From: RI-153 sp963721725
GTDB taxonomy: Bacteria; Chloroflexota; Anaerolineae; Caldilineales; Caldilineaceae
Direction of reading: 5' to 3'
Length of the DNA: 64,000 bases
Assembly (NCBI GenBank): GCA_963721725.1
Contig: CAVRLX010000010.1
Location: 124,001 to 188,000 of the forward strand
In this document: piece by piece, positions 55,003 to 63,017 of the stretch
How the letters are laid out: each line of letters opens with the position of its first letter
Numbering within the stretch: the stretch's first letter is position 1
Notes under the pieces: model-generated
The model's database searches: none
The model's input: the letters and a program-made list of their open reading frames with translations, nothing else
Told to the model about the DNA's origin: nothing
Made by a program: the position numbers and the translations under genes

Positions 55003-55065
55003 GCGGCAACACACAAAGACATTTTTTAAAGAGCAGAAAATGTTCCTTTGTGGCAATCCTTCGTA
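55003..55065. repeat. Second palindromic repeat family, copy A
   Basis: CACAAAG and CTTTGTG with inner ATTTT/AAAAT form a stem around AAAGAGCAG. About 85% of positions match copy B at 55684-55746. Confidence 0.75.
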
Positions 55066-55082
55066 TAAGTTTCGCAGTGGGC

Positions 55083-55132
55083 GTGGACAAAGCAGCATCT
55101 CCTCGGATCCGAGGAGATGCTGCTTTGTCCAC
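55083..55132. repeat. Perfect 50-bp palindrome
   Basis: The sequence from GTGGACAAAGCAGCATCTCC to its exact reverse complement is centred on CGGATCCG, with no mismatch over 25 bp per arm. It lies between the isomerase-like gene and the hic genes. It could act as a terminator for both sides, but no U-run follows. Confidence 0.9.
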
Positions 55133-55149
55133 ACAAGTGCAAGTAGCGA

Positions 55150-55375
55150 CTATTCTGTCTCAAACAATTCCCGGGGTAGACCAGACTGCCGAATGATGGA
55201 GCGCAATGTACCAATGCGAATTTCTTTATGATTTGGCACAGGCACTGTAATGGTTGAAGTTCTCCATCACTTTCTGCATGACAATATGGCTGCCACGTGG
55301 CTGCACTTCAACAAAGCCATGTAGCTCCGAGAATCTCACACACTTCTCTAGCGGACAGACAACCAGTTTAGGCAA
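55150..55375 (-). pseudogene. hicA: HicA-like toxin gene, disrupted
   Basis: A TTG start at 55375, with AGGAG seven bases upstream, overlaps the hicB stop. LPKLVV, REVCEIL, HGFVEVQPRGSHIVMQK, then RTSTITVPVPNHKEIRIGTL and RSIIRQSGLPRELFETE are HicA-like, including the GSH catalytic-His motif, but lie in different frames with about three slips (near 55358, 55329 and 55275). It is either truly decayed or hit by several sequence errors. Confidence 0.65.
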
Positions 55376-55595
55376 CCGAAACTCCTACTGGTGTGATGAA
55401 GACCTCTGATTGTGTTCGTTCTTTGATTTCTGAGGGGGAAGCCGTCTCAAAAAAGAGTTCGATTGCTTCAATGAGGTGACTCCTCGCCTCTTCAACCGAT
55501 CTTCCCTGACTGGCAATATCGAGTTCTGGGCAGAACGAGACATACCAATCTTCATCTCGTGTAATAATTCCGGTGAATTGTTGTATCATCTTCAT
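55368..55595 (-). CDS. hicB: HicB-family antitoxin
   Basis: A 75-residue protein: FTGIITRDEDWYVSFCPELDIASQGRSVEEA followed by NLIEAIELFFE-like helix is the partial RNase H fold of HicB antitoxins. No C-terminal DNA-binding domain is present in this short form. It lies upstream of hicA on the same strand, as in hicBA-order loci. The frame is intact. Confidence 0.85.
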   Translation of the reverse strand: MKMIQQFTGIITRDEDWYVSFCPELDIASQGRSVEEARSHLIEAIELFFETASPSEIKERTQSEVFITPVGVSVA

Positions 55596-55683
55596 CTTCC
55601 TCTCTAAAAACGCCTATCAATAGACAATTCACTGCTGGCTATGATACCCCAAAAGCGCAAAGTCGTCTTTCGCTATTGACTAC

Positions 55684-55746
55684 GCCGCAGCACACAAAAA
55701 TATTTTTCAAAGAGCAGAAAATGCTCCTTTGTGGCGCTGCTTCGTA
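55684..55746. repeat. Second palindromic repeat family, copy B
   Basis: CACACAAAAATATTTTTCAA to CTCCTTTGTGGCGCTGCTTC matches copy A in the same orientation. The two copies bracket the hic pair, 681 bases apart. Confidence 0.75.
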
Positions 55747-55751
55747 ACTCC

Positions 55752-56255
55752 TCATTCAGCCTTCAACCGTATCCACTCCACATCGGCATGGGTGATGTAG
55801 ATCTCGCCGCGCTCATCAATGAAGCGTTCGGCGCTGTCGGCGGGGAAGCAGAGCAGATCAAAGGGGGCGCTGTGGCGAGTCTGGCTCAGCGCGCCGCGCA
55901 CAAGTTCCTCGAACGGGGCAAGGCTGGTGCTCCACTTTGCCACGGCGAAGTGGGTATGGCGAAAGCGCCGTGCCGATGAGCCGATTTTGTCCACGCTGAC
56001 CTGACCAGCTTCGGCCCAAAAGCGCGGTTCCGCATAGGGATCATGCGCGGGCAGACTCACCACATCAGGTTTGAAGCGGTCGCCAATCGACATTTCTACT
56101 TTGAGATCGGGGTACTGGGGAAGGTAGAGCGCCCACAGCAGTGCTTTCATGATCACGTGGGCGGCGCGCTCGTTGCTGCGTTTGATAAAGATCACTTGCT
56201 GGCCGTGGGCACGCAGCGTCCACTTGCGGCGTAAATGCAGATCCGAGGTCATCAC
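55752..56255 (-). CDS. YaeQ-like protein (tentative)
   Basis: A 167-residue protein: ERAAHVIMKALLWALYLPQYPDL, SIGDRFKPDVVSLP, PRFWAEAGQVSVDKIGSSARRF. The RFKPD...WxEAGQ layout resembles YaeQ and other restriction-endonuclease-like folds, where the Asp, Glu and Gln/Lys would be catalytic. Similarity is weak and from pattern alone. It lies 12 bases from the upstream MerR-like gene and is probably co-transcribed. Confidence 0.45.
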   Translation of the reverse strand: MMTSDLHLRRKWTLRAHGQQVIFIKRSNERAAHVIMKALLWALYLPQYPDLKVEMSIGDRFKPDVVSLPAHDPYAEPRFWAEAGQVSVDKIGSSARRFRHTHFAVAKWSTSLAPFEELVRGALSQTRHSAPFDLLCFPADSAERFIDERGEIYITHADVEWIRLKAE

Positions 56256-56267
56256 TGGGGACAGGCG

Positions 56268-56918
56268 TTACCAAAACCAACTGCGGCGACGTTGACGCTG
56301 CATCTGTACCCAATGGGCCACCTGCTGTTGCAGCGCGCCTAGCGTGCCTTCCAGCGCGCGCAGGCGATTTTCCAATTTTTCTTTGCGAGATTCCTCGCGG
56401 CGCTGATATTCAACGAAGCCCCGCTCCAATTCCAACATGCGCTCGCGCAGTTTGCGGTTCTCTTCCTTCAAGTTGAAGTTATCTTGCACCACCACGCCCA
56501 TGAGATCACGCAGCGCGCCCTGGCTGTTGAGAATGGCCTGTTGCGTATCCGCCACGGTATGCAACAGATCGCCCACCGCTTTGGGAAGGGATGCCGTCAG
56601 CGGGATCACCTGGGCCTTCTCTGCTTCGACGATATTATCGCTTCCCGCGCTGGTGTGGAGCACGTGCAAGCGATGGGCGATCTGCTCGTAGGTATTCCCC
56701 TCGGCCAGCAGACCGCGCACAATGCTCAGCGTTTCCACATCCGATGATGTGTAGCGGCTATCGATCTCGGTGCTGGAGGTTTCGAGAAATTCACCGAATC
56801 GTTGAATCCAACGCCGCAATGTGCCAGGCGCAACATCCAATAGCTCGGTTACTTCCGAAAACGTTTGGGTTGTGGTTTGAAAGGAGGAAAGGCGGCGATC
56901 GGTGATTATTTCGCTCAT
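56268..56918 (-). CDS. MerR-type HTH regulator with coiled-coil C-terminus
   Basis: About 216 residues. TQTFSEVTELLDVAPGTLRRWIQRFGEFLE with RYTSSDVETLSIVRGLLAEGNTYEQIAHRL is a MerR-like winged-helix region (about 15-85). A long C-terminal coiled coil (NFNLKEENRKLRERMLELERG...) ends in a basic QRQRRRSWFW tail. It probably binds DNA as a dimer. The start at 56918 fits the domain; the upstream open frame has no similarity. Confidence 0.7.
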   Translation of the reverse strand: MSEIITDRRLSSFQTTTQTFSEVTELLDVAPGTLRRWIQRFGEFLETSSTEIDSRYTSSDVETLSIVRGLLAEGNTYEQIAHRLHVLHTSAGSDNIVEAEKAQVIPLTASLPKAVGDLLHTVADTQQAILNSQGALRDLMGVVVQDNFNLKEENRKLRERMLELERGFVEYQRREESRKEKLENRLRALEGTLGALQQQVAHWVQMQRQRRRSWFW

Positions 56919-56977
56919 AATGCTCAAGTTGAGATAAGAAATCGCGATGGCGGGTTGACATGGCCTAGCATTGGATA

Positions 56978-57035
56978 ATGCAGGGTGGGAGATTCGTGTT
57001 ATAGAACTCCCCAACACAAATCACCCACCCTGCAT
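56978..57035. repeat. Long imperfect intergenic hairpin
   Basis: ATGCAGGGTGGG pairs with CCCACCCTGCAT, with further GATT/AATC and GTGTT/AACAC pairing inside. It lies between two minus-strand genes and may terminate the upstream one. Confidence 0.65.
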
Positions 57036-57087
57036 CACCCCAGACAAACAAAGAATAATGGGCTTACATCAGTCACGCACCTGCCCT

Positions 57088-57525
57088 CTATTCATCCACC
57101 ACGCGCCATTGGCCGTTGATAGTGTTGGTTTTGGGGTCGTCGTCCCAGATATCCCAGACGTCGCGATCTGGTTGATCAGACGGGGCTTTCTCCGTCGCTG
57201 GGCGTGCCTTCATGCGCCCCATGCGGATCAGCGCCCGCTCGACAGCGTCGGCAGGAGCCATCTGCACAAAGAGGCGAGACGCCAAAACGATGACCGCCAG
57301 ATCGTCAAAGGGCAAGCCAATGAGCAGATCGACTGGCGAGAGCCGATCGAAGAGGGCAAAGAGGGGCAAGCAGAGTTTGAGCAGCATGGATACCCCTGGA
57401 TCGCCCATCAGTTGCCAAGTGATGGTAATATCCCGTAAAATATCAGACAGTCCCCAGCCGCCGAGATCGCGTTGGGCGTTTTTGTCTGATGGATTCTGTT
57501 GTGATGAACTTTTTTGCGATGACAT
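57088..57525 (-). CDS. DUF1232-like small protein
   Basis: A 145-residue protein with a central hydrophobic part (MLLKLCLPLFALFDRLSPVDLLIGLPFDDLAVIVLASRLF) like the YkvA/DUF1232 motif LSPIDLIPD. The N- and C-terminal regions are polar. It is probably membrane-associated; the function is unknown. Confidence 0.6.
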   Translation of the reverse strand: MSSQKSSSQQNPSDKNAQRDLGGWGLSDILRDITITWQLMGDPGVSMLLKLCLPLFALFDRLSPVDLLIGLPFDDLAVIVLASRLFVQMAPADAVERALIRMGRMKARPATEKAPSDQPDRDVWDIWDDDPKTNTINGQWRVVDE

Positions 57526-57611
57526 AAGTGAACTCCTCTCAATAGAACTTCAGTATACATTATAATCCCAAGCCCTGACAACACTGTCAAAAACTTTCGA
57601 GAACTGTTGCC

Positions 57612-59171
57612 ATGCCAACCACCCAACAAATGTTCGCCGACTATCCCGACATTCTGCTTCAGGTAATCGCTGAGTTGCGGGGTGCCTTTTTGGATGCAGC
57701 CGACAATCGACGCGAAGCGGTGGAGCTATTGGCCGCCCAGGCCAGCGATCCAACCTCGATCTTAATGGCCTATCAAGAACTCACAGAGTATCACCTCCAA
57801 GCCCAGGCTGCGCTGGACAAATTGTTGAGCGAAGGCGGCGAAATGGTGGAAGCCCAATTTAGCCGCGAATTTGGCGGCATCCGCCAGATGGGGCCTGCCC
57901 GTCTGGAACGAGAAATGCCCTGGCATCATCCCGAAAGCGTGGCCGAACTTCTCTACTATTATGCGCTGATTGGCCGTGGCTTCAAAGGCGCAGGCCAGAA
58001 TGCCCACACGATTGTCTACATTCCCAGCGATGTTGTCCCCTGGCTACCCAACCCCACCGCCCAAGAAGGTGCTGGCTCGCTGCCTCTGGTCCCCGTGCCC
58101 GCACCGCCCGCCTCGCGTATGTTGATCACCGAAGACGCTTTTCTCGAAGATTTGGGGACACTGCTGGGCTTCTTGCATACCGAACCTTTCCGCCTGAACG
58201 CCGACGGTCATCCCCTGGCCGAGGATCTGCGTCAAGTGCGCCAACGCATGTACAATCCGGGCGCGCTTCAGACAGAAGATCAACCCGAAGCCAACCATTC
58301 GCCAGAGAGCATTCGGCTTTCGCTCTTGCTCCATCTTGCCAATCAATTGGGCTGGCTGCGCCTGAACAATGGGCAGGTCCGGCTCAACGGTAATCGGGTC
58401 TATTCATTCTTGGAACAGACACGTGACGAGCAGCGCACCACCCTGTGGGAAAGCTGGCGGGCTTCGCCAGAATGGAATGATCTCTGTCGTGTGCCTGATC
58501 TGCACTGCACAGAAAGTGGCAATTGGAGCAACGACCCACACCAGACCCGGGAAGCCGTGCTGGATCTGGTGCGCAACCTTCAGCCTGGGGCTTGGTATAG
58601 CCAGGCCGATGTGATCAACGCCATCCGTGAACATGCGCCAGATTTTCAACGCCCCACGGGTGACTATGAGAGCTGGTACATTCGTAGCCACACTACGCAA
58701 GAATTCCTACGAGGTTTCGACCATTGGGATCAAGTGGAGGGCGCGCTGTTGCGCTTTCTCTTTGGTGGACCGTTGCATTGGCTTTCCGCGCTTGACATCG
58801 CCGAGCCATCCGCGGGGGATGATCTGCTGATCTCCTTGAGCCAATCGGGGTTGCGCTGGCTTGGGCAAGATGCGGGCATTCCTGACGAGGTCCGCCGCCG
58901 CCCGCTGGTGATTGACGAGGATTTTCGCATCAAAGTGACACCAGGCACCCCGCTCACGGATCGCTTTCGCGTCGAGCGCTTTGCCCAATGGCAATCCAGC
59001 TATCCGCACTTTGTCTATCAGATCAACCAACGGAGCTTGGCCCGTGCCCTAGAGGAGAACATCCCGCCGCAGCGTGTATTAGAATTTCTGCGCAGCCACG
59101 CTCGCCAGATTCCAGAAAAAGTGGAAGCGGGTCTGTTACGCTTCGCCGACAAACAGAAAACGCCCGGATAA
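57612..59171 (+). CDS. Hypothetical protein with XPB/Helicase_C_3-like C-terminal domain
   Basis: A 519-residue soluble protein. The first half is helical with no clear motif (LLSEGGEMVEAQFSREFGGI; HPESVAELLYYYALIGRGFKG). The C-terminal part (FRIKVTPGTPLTDRFRVERFAQW, YQINQRSLARALEENIPPQRVLEFLRSHA) resembles the Helicase_C_3/XPB N-terminal-like domain, usually found beside helicases or WYL regulators. No ATPase motif is present. It is divergent from the DUF1232-like gene. Confidence 0.5.
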   Translation: MPTTQQMFADYPDILLQVIAELRGAFLDAADNRREAVELLAAQASDPTSILMAYQELTEYHLQAQAALDKLLSEGGEMVEAQFSREFGGIRQMGPARLEREMPWHHPESVAELLYYYALIGRGFKGAGQNAHTIVYIPSDVVPWLPNPTAQEGAGSLPLVPVPAPPASRMLITEDAFLEDLGTLLGFLHTEPFRLNADGHPLAEDLRQVRQRMYNPGALQTEDQPEANHSPESIRLSLLLHLANQLGWLRLNNGQVRLNGNRVYSFLEQTRDEQRTTLWESWRASPEWNDLCRVPDLHCTESGNWSNDPHQTREAVLDLVRNLQPGAWYSQADVINAIREHAPDFQRPTGDYESWYIRSHTTQEFLRGFDHWDQVEGALLRFLFGGPLHWLSALDIAEPSAGDDLLISLSQSGLRWLGQDAGIPDEVRRRPLVIDEDFRIKVTPGTPLTDRFRVERFAQWQSSYPHFVYQINQRSLARALEENIPPQRVLEFLRSHARQIPEKVEAGLLRFADKQKTPG

Positions 59172-59584
59172 GTGTCGATGCCTTTCCCCTCTGCTCTCTT
59201 TTTTGCACAGCAAAAACTTTGGTTGACATTGAGTATCATTTGATTGTAATATCCGTACCCATAAGGAAAAGGGTCCTCGTCTTTTCCCCGAAGAATGTTC
59301 TCTGGACAATACCTCGATTGTGTAGGGCGACATTTTGATTCGACCGTTCTAAAAATTGCCTCTTGTTGACGATAGAATTCACTAGCCAAGTTCTGGATAT
59401 CTTTGTGATTGATGCGACTCAGTCAACTCTTTATACGATTCATCCCCAGTGGCGTGATCTAATCTACACTTCGTCTGTTCGATTCTCCGGTACAGGGAGA
59501 TATCGCAGTCTTTATCCATTCATTGTTATGTTGCCGAGCGGCCTGTCATAACCTAGCGCAGGCACTTTCCTTAGGGAGTCATCA
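59172..59584 (+). other. Intergenic leader of the dppBC genes
   Basis: No gene is seen. It contains a predicted promoter at 59223-59252 and a leader of over 300 bases. A minus-strand open frame at 59018-59389 has atypical composition and overlaps a real gene. Confidence 0.5.
59223..59252 (+). promoter_or_regulatory. Predicted sigma-70 promoter of dppBC
   Basis: TTGACA at 59223-59228 and TAATAT at 59247-59252 are 18 bases apart; an alternative -10 TGTAAT gives 16. Confidence 0.55.
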
Positions 59585-60601
59585 ATGTCCACGTATGTTA
59601 TCCGCCGCATATTGACCGCCATTCCGACCCTGCTCTTAATTAGCTTTGTCATCTTTGCCATCCTCGATTTGGCCCCCGGCGATCCGACAAGTTCGCTGCC
59701 GCTGAGTGTGAAAGCCGAAGTCCGCGCCCAGATCCGTAAATCGCTGGGGCTGGACAAGCCGTTTCACATCCGTTATGTGCTCTGGCTACGCCAATTTTTT
59801 GTTAACGAGCCACTCAATCTAATTGAAAAGGTCTTTGATGTAGAAATCGGCGACTCTGCCAACCGTCTGCGCATCACCTCATGGTCCAGCCGTGGCAAGC
59901 CCGTGGTGGATCTGATCTTGGAGCACGCGCCGCAGACTCTGTGGGTGGTGGGGCTGGCTTATCTTATTTCGATTATTCTTGCCATCCCTCTGGGCATTTT
60001 GGGGGCTGTCAAACAAAATTCCGCCTTCGACCAAATTAGCTCGGTCTTTTCTGTGATCGGCTATTCCGTTCCCACCTTTTTTACCGGATTGTTGGCAATT
60101 GTCGTTTTCAGTGTCTACTTCAAATGGTTCCCCTCCGTCTATAATACCACCCACAAAGTGACAGATTGGGCCAGCTTCATCATCCAACTAAGGCAGATGG
60201 TGATGCCCGTGGCCGTGTTGGCCTTCTTCCAAACCGCTGCCCTCAGCCGTTACACACGAGCCTCCATGCTCGACAATCTCAAACAGGACTATGTGCGCAC
60301 GGCCCGCGCCAAAGGCTTCCGTGACAGCTATGTAGTGGTGCGCCATGTATTACGCAACAGCTTGATCCCCGTGATTACACTGGTGGCCCTGGGCATTCCC
60401 AACATTTTTGCCGGGGCGATTATCACCGAGCAGATCTTCCGTGTCAACGGTCTGGGATCACTGCTCATTATTGCCATCCAAAGCTTTGACATTCCGGTGG
60501 TTATGACCACAACCTTTATCTTTGCCGTGCTGATTGTTATCTTTAATTTGGTGGCCGATCTTTTATATGGCGTGCTAGATCCACGCATCCAATATCACTA
60601 A
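59585..60601 (+). CDS. Dipeptide/oligopeptide ABC permease, DppB-like
   Basis: A 338-residue permease starting MSTYVIRRILTAIPTLLLISFVIF, with DLAPGDP in the first periplasmic loop, the EAA-type loop DYVRTARAKGFRDSYVVVRHVLRNSLIPV, and TEQIFRVNGLGSLL. This is the first permease of peptide/nickel/oligosaccharide (Opp/Dpp) importers. No binding protein or ATPase is adjacent. Confidence 0.9.
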   Translation: MSTYVIRRILTAIPTLLLISFVIFAILDLAPGDPTSSLPLSVKAEVRAQIRKSLGLDKPFHIRYVLWLRQFFVNEPLNLIEKVFDVEIGDSANRLRITSWSSRGKPVVDLILEHAPQTLWVVGLAYLISIILAIPLGILGAVKQNSAFDQISSVFSVIGYSVPTFFTGLLAIVVFSVYFKWFPSVYNTTHKVTDWASFIIQLRQMVMPVAVLAFFQTAALSRYTRASMLDNLKQDYVRTARAKGFRDSYVVVRHVLRNSLIPVITLVALGIPNIFAGAIITEQIFRVNGLGSLLIIAIQSFDIPVVMTTTFIFAVLIVIFNLVADLLYGVLDPRIQYH

Positions 60602-60805
60602 TCCAGGACGGCGCAAGGGGCCTCAGAATTTGCCGCTCGTGTTGCGTAATGAGTGTTACGCATCTTTTCTTCACGCAACACGAATCACGCAATACGAATA
60701 ACCGAACCCTGGCGCTCTCTCCGCCGCACTGTCCGAAACAGGAAATCACTGGCCTGGCAGAGGAAACTTGAAAATTTATTTGTGTGTTCTCACAGAGGAA
60801 AGATT

Positions 60806-61741
60806 ATGAGTGTACAATCAGAGGCTGCGCCCCAAACCTTACACATGACCAAAACATTGGAACGCAAACAACGTACCCTTTGGGGCGATGCCTGGGTTCA
60901 ATTTCGCCGCAACCACCTCTCTATGGTGGGGCTGGTTGTGCTGTTGTTACTGGTGCTGGGAATTGTGGTTGGCCCGTTTATTTACAACGTGAATCCTGAA
61001 GCCATCAATATTGTGGATTCTAATCAAAGCCCAACCGCCACTCACCCTTTTGGCACCGACGATCTAGGGCGCGATACCCTGGCCCGAAATCTCTATGGTG
61101 GGCGTATCTCTTTGGCGGTGGGGCTTGTGGCGATGGTGATCGCCATTGCCTTTGGCACGCTGATCGGCGCGCTCTCAGGCTATTTCCCTGCAATGGATAA
61201 CCCCCTGATGCGGTTTACAGATATGATGTTGGCCCTGCCCCAACTCCCTCTTTTGCTTGTTATTATTCTTCTTTTTCGCGAATCGTTGCGGGGCATGTTT
61301 GGGCCAGAGGTGGGGATATTTGTCCTCATCGTCTTTGTGATTGGCATCTTAGGGTGGATGCCCACGGCACGTGTCGTCCGCGGTTCCGTGCTTTCCATCA
61401 AAGAAAAAGAATTCATCGAAGCGGCTGTCAACATCGGCACACGTCAGCACGCGATTTTATGGAAACATGTGCTGCCCAACGTGCTCAGCCCCATCATCGT
61501 CTCGGCCACGCTTAGCGTTGCCAGCGCCATTCTCACCGAGTCTGCCCTCTCTTTCTTGGGGCTGGGCTTTCCGCCAGACGTACCCACCTGGGGCCGTTTG
61601 CTCTATGACGGCAAAGATTTTCTCACCTTCACGCCGTGGGTTGTGATCTGGCCTGGCCTCTTTATTTCGCTCACCATTCTCAGCATCAACTTTATGGGCG
61701 ACGGGTTGCGCGATGCGCTTGACCCCCGTTCGCGGCTATAA
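60806..61741 (+). CDS. Dipeptide/oligopeptide ABC permease, DppC-like
   Basis: About 311 residues. QFRRNHLSMVGLVVLLLLVL, HPFGTDDLGRDTLARNLYGGRISL, the EAA loop EFIEAAVNIGTRQHAILWKHVLPN, and ESALSFLGLGFPPDVPTWG are diagnostic of DppC/OppC. The ATG at 60806 follows AGAGGAAAG. About 200 bases of repeat-like intergenic sequence (CGCAACACGAATCACGCAAT) separate it from dppB, but the two should act together. Confidence 0.9.
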   Translation: MSVQSEAAPQTLHMTKTLERKQRTLWGDAWVQFRRNHLSMVGLVVLLLLVLGIVVGPFIYNVNPEAINIVDSNQSPTATHPFGTDDLGRDTLARNLYGGRISLAVGLVAMVIAIAFGTLIGALSGYFPAMDNPLMRFTDMMLALPQLPLLLVIILLFRESLRGMFGPEVGIFVLIVFVIGILGWMPTARVVRGSVLSIKEKEFIEAAVNIGTRQHAILWKHVLPNVLSPIIVSATLSVASAILTESALSFLGLGFPPDVPTWGRLLYDGKDFLTFTPWVVIWPGLFISLTILSINFMGDGLRDALDPRSRL

Positions 61742-61756
61742 AATTCCCGCCGATCC

Positions 61757-61795
61757 AAAAAGCGCCCGCAGAGTCTCGACTCTGCGGGCGCTTTT
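61757..61795 (+). terminator. Terminator of dppBC
   Basis: GCGCCCGCAGAGTC and GACTCTGCGGGCGC form a perfect 14-bp stem flanked by A5 and T4; it can work in both directions. Confidence 0.9.
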
Positions 61796-61838
61796 CAAGG
61801 GCAAACCACAAGAAACCTATAAGGATGGAAACGATCGC

Positions 61839-62306
61839 TTACGCCCCACGGCTATCTACGCGATTTCCGACTACAATCCACCGGCGTAACAAAGCTTTGC
61901 AACGGGCCAATAAGACTTCCACAGGAGTATTCAAAGACCAAATTGCATCCGCCCCTGCGGTCAATGCTGTCACAAGTTGATCCGTAGAGTAGCCATCGGT
62001 CAACATCACCAACGGTACGCGGCTTTCAATCCGAATCCTCGAAACAACGGTCTCCACAATCCCATCTACCCGATCAAATGCATCTAACAAGATCATGTCA
62101 GCCTGGGCAATTTGTTGTTGATTCGTGTCGAAAACATCTAAGATTTCCACACTAAACCCTGCATGGCGCATCTGTGTTTGTAACTGGCTGGCACTTTCAT
62201 TCAAATCGTACCGCTGACGCAACCATATCAGACGCGGCATAGGCGTCAGCATCGGTTGCAAATATCCTCTTTTCCCCTGAGATACATTTGATTCTGGTTT
62301 TTTCAT
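61839..62306 (-). CDS. Receiver-like (pseudo-receiver) protein
   Basis: About 155 residues. ADMILLDAFDRVDGIVETV resembles the phospho-acceptor strand of response regulators (Asp in LLD), then PLVMLTDGYSTDQLVTALTAGADAIWSL and TPVEVLLARCKALLRR. The invariant Lys after strand 5 is replaced (SLNTP rather than xxKP), and the N-terminal acidic pair is missing. So it may not be phosphorylated. No output domain is attached. The ATG at 62306 has AAAGG upstream. Confidence 0.6.
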   Translation of the reverse strand: MKKPESNVSQGKRGYLQPMLTPMPRLIWLRQRYDLNESASQLQTQMRHAGFSVEILDVFDTNQQQIAQADMILLDAFDRVDGIVETVVSRIRIESRVPLVMLTDGYSTDQLVTALTAGADAIWSLNTPVEVLLARCKALLRRWIVVGNRVDSRGA

Positions 62307-62588
62307 AATCCACGTACCTTTAAAGTAAATGTGAATGTCTCTTGGCTCTCGCTCTTGGTACCCCGGGGATAGTGCCAATAGCGTAACGACAAGAACTTAA
62401 AAATAGACTTCCATCGCAACTATTTTAGATTAACAACTCTGTTTATAGGATAGAGAAAGCCAGAAAAATTTCAACAATTTGCGCTTGCTGTTTGCTGACA
62501 ATCAAAAGTGGGTGAACAAAGCGTAGGGATGGGGAATTAGTGAGAGGGGACGTAAGGTTTGTTAACAATTCGTAAAGACCAGAAGGCA

Positions 62589-62990
62589 CTAAAGTTGGAA
62601 GGTACGACTGTTGTGTGACACAATACGTTGGCTATAATTTGTGACATAGAGAAGCAGTTTGGCATGCAGTTTTTTCCAACTGGTACTCTCTAAAATCGCC
62701 TGGAGTTTTTCCAGATTATTGGCTTCCCCAATCGTCAACATTTGCGGACCTTCCCCGTAAATGGTATACCACACTTCAGCAGGCTCAATACCCAGTTGCA
62801 TCAAACCTGGAGCAAACTCGCGCATTACAAATTCAAAATAGGGCTGTTCACGCCCCATTTTAATATCCCATTTCATGAGCAATCTGACCATACGACCGAT
62901 GCCCCTCCCGATGGGCCACGCAAGTAGTTGAACGAATCGGTCCTGGGCAACGTTAGCAGAAGAGATTCTGAGACGCACCCACAAGGCCAA
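62589..62990 (-). CDS. Hypothetical protein
   Basis: 133 residues or fewer; the likely start is one of the ATGs at residues 34 or 39 of the open frame. GREQPYFEFVMREFAPGLMQLGIEPAEVWYTIYGEGPQML looks like a dimeric alpha-beta barrel of the NIPSNAP type, but the match is weak. It is not recognised. The intergenic DNA around it is AT-rich. Confidence 0.5.
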   Translation of the reverse strand: MALWVRLRISSANVAQDRFVQLLAWPIGRGIGRMVRLLMKWDIKMGREQPYFEFVMREFAPGLMQLGIEPAEVWYTIYGEGPQMLTIGEANNLEKLQAILESTSWKKLHAKLLLYVTNYSQRIVSHNSRTFQL

Positions 62991-63017
62991 AACCCTTTAC
63001 GCGCAGGACGCATCTTT

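Noticed and set aside
59018..59389. Minus-strand 123-codon frame before dppB
   Set aside because: It overlaps the end of the gene at 57612 and has unusual Arg/Cys/Ser-rich composition with no similarity.
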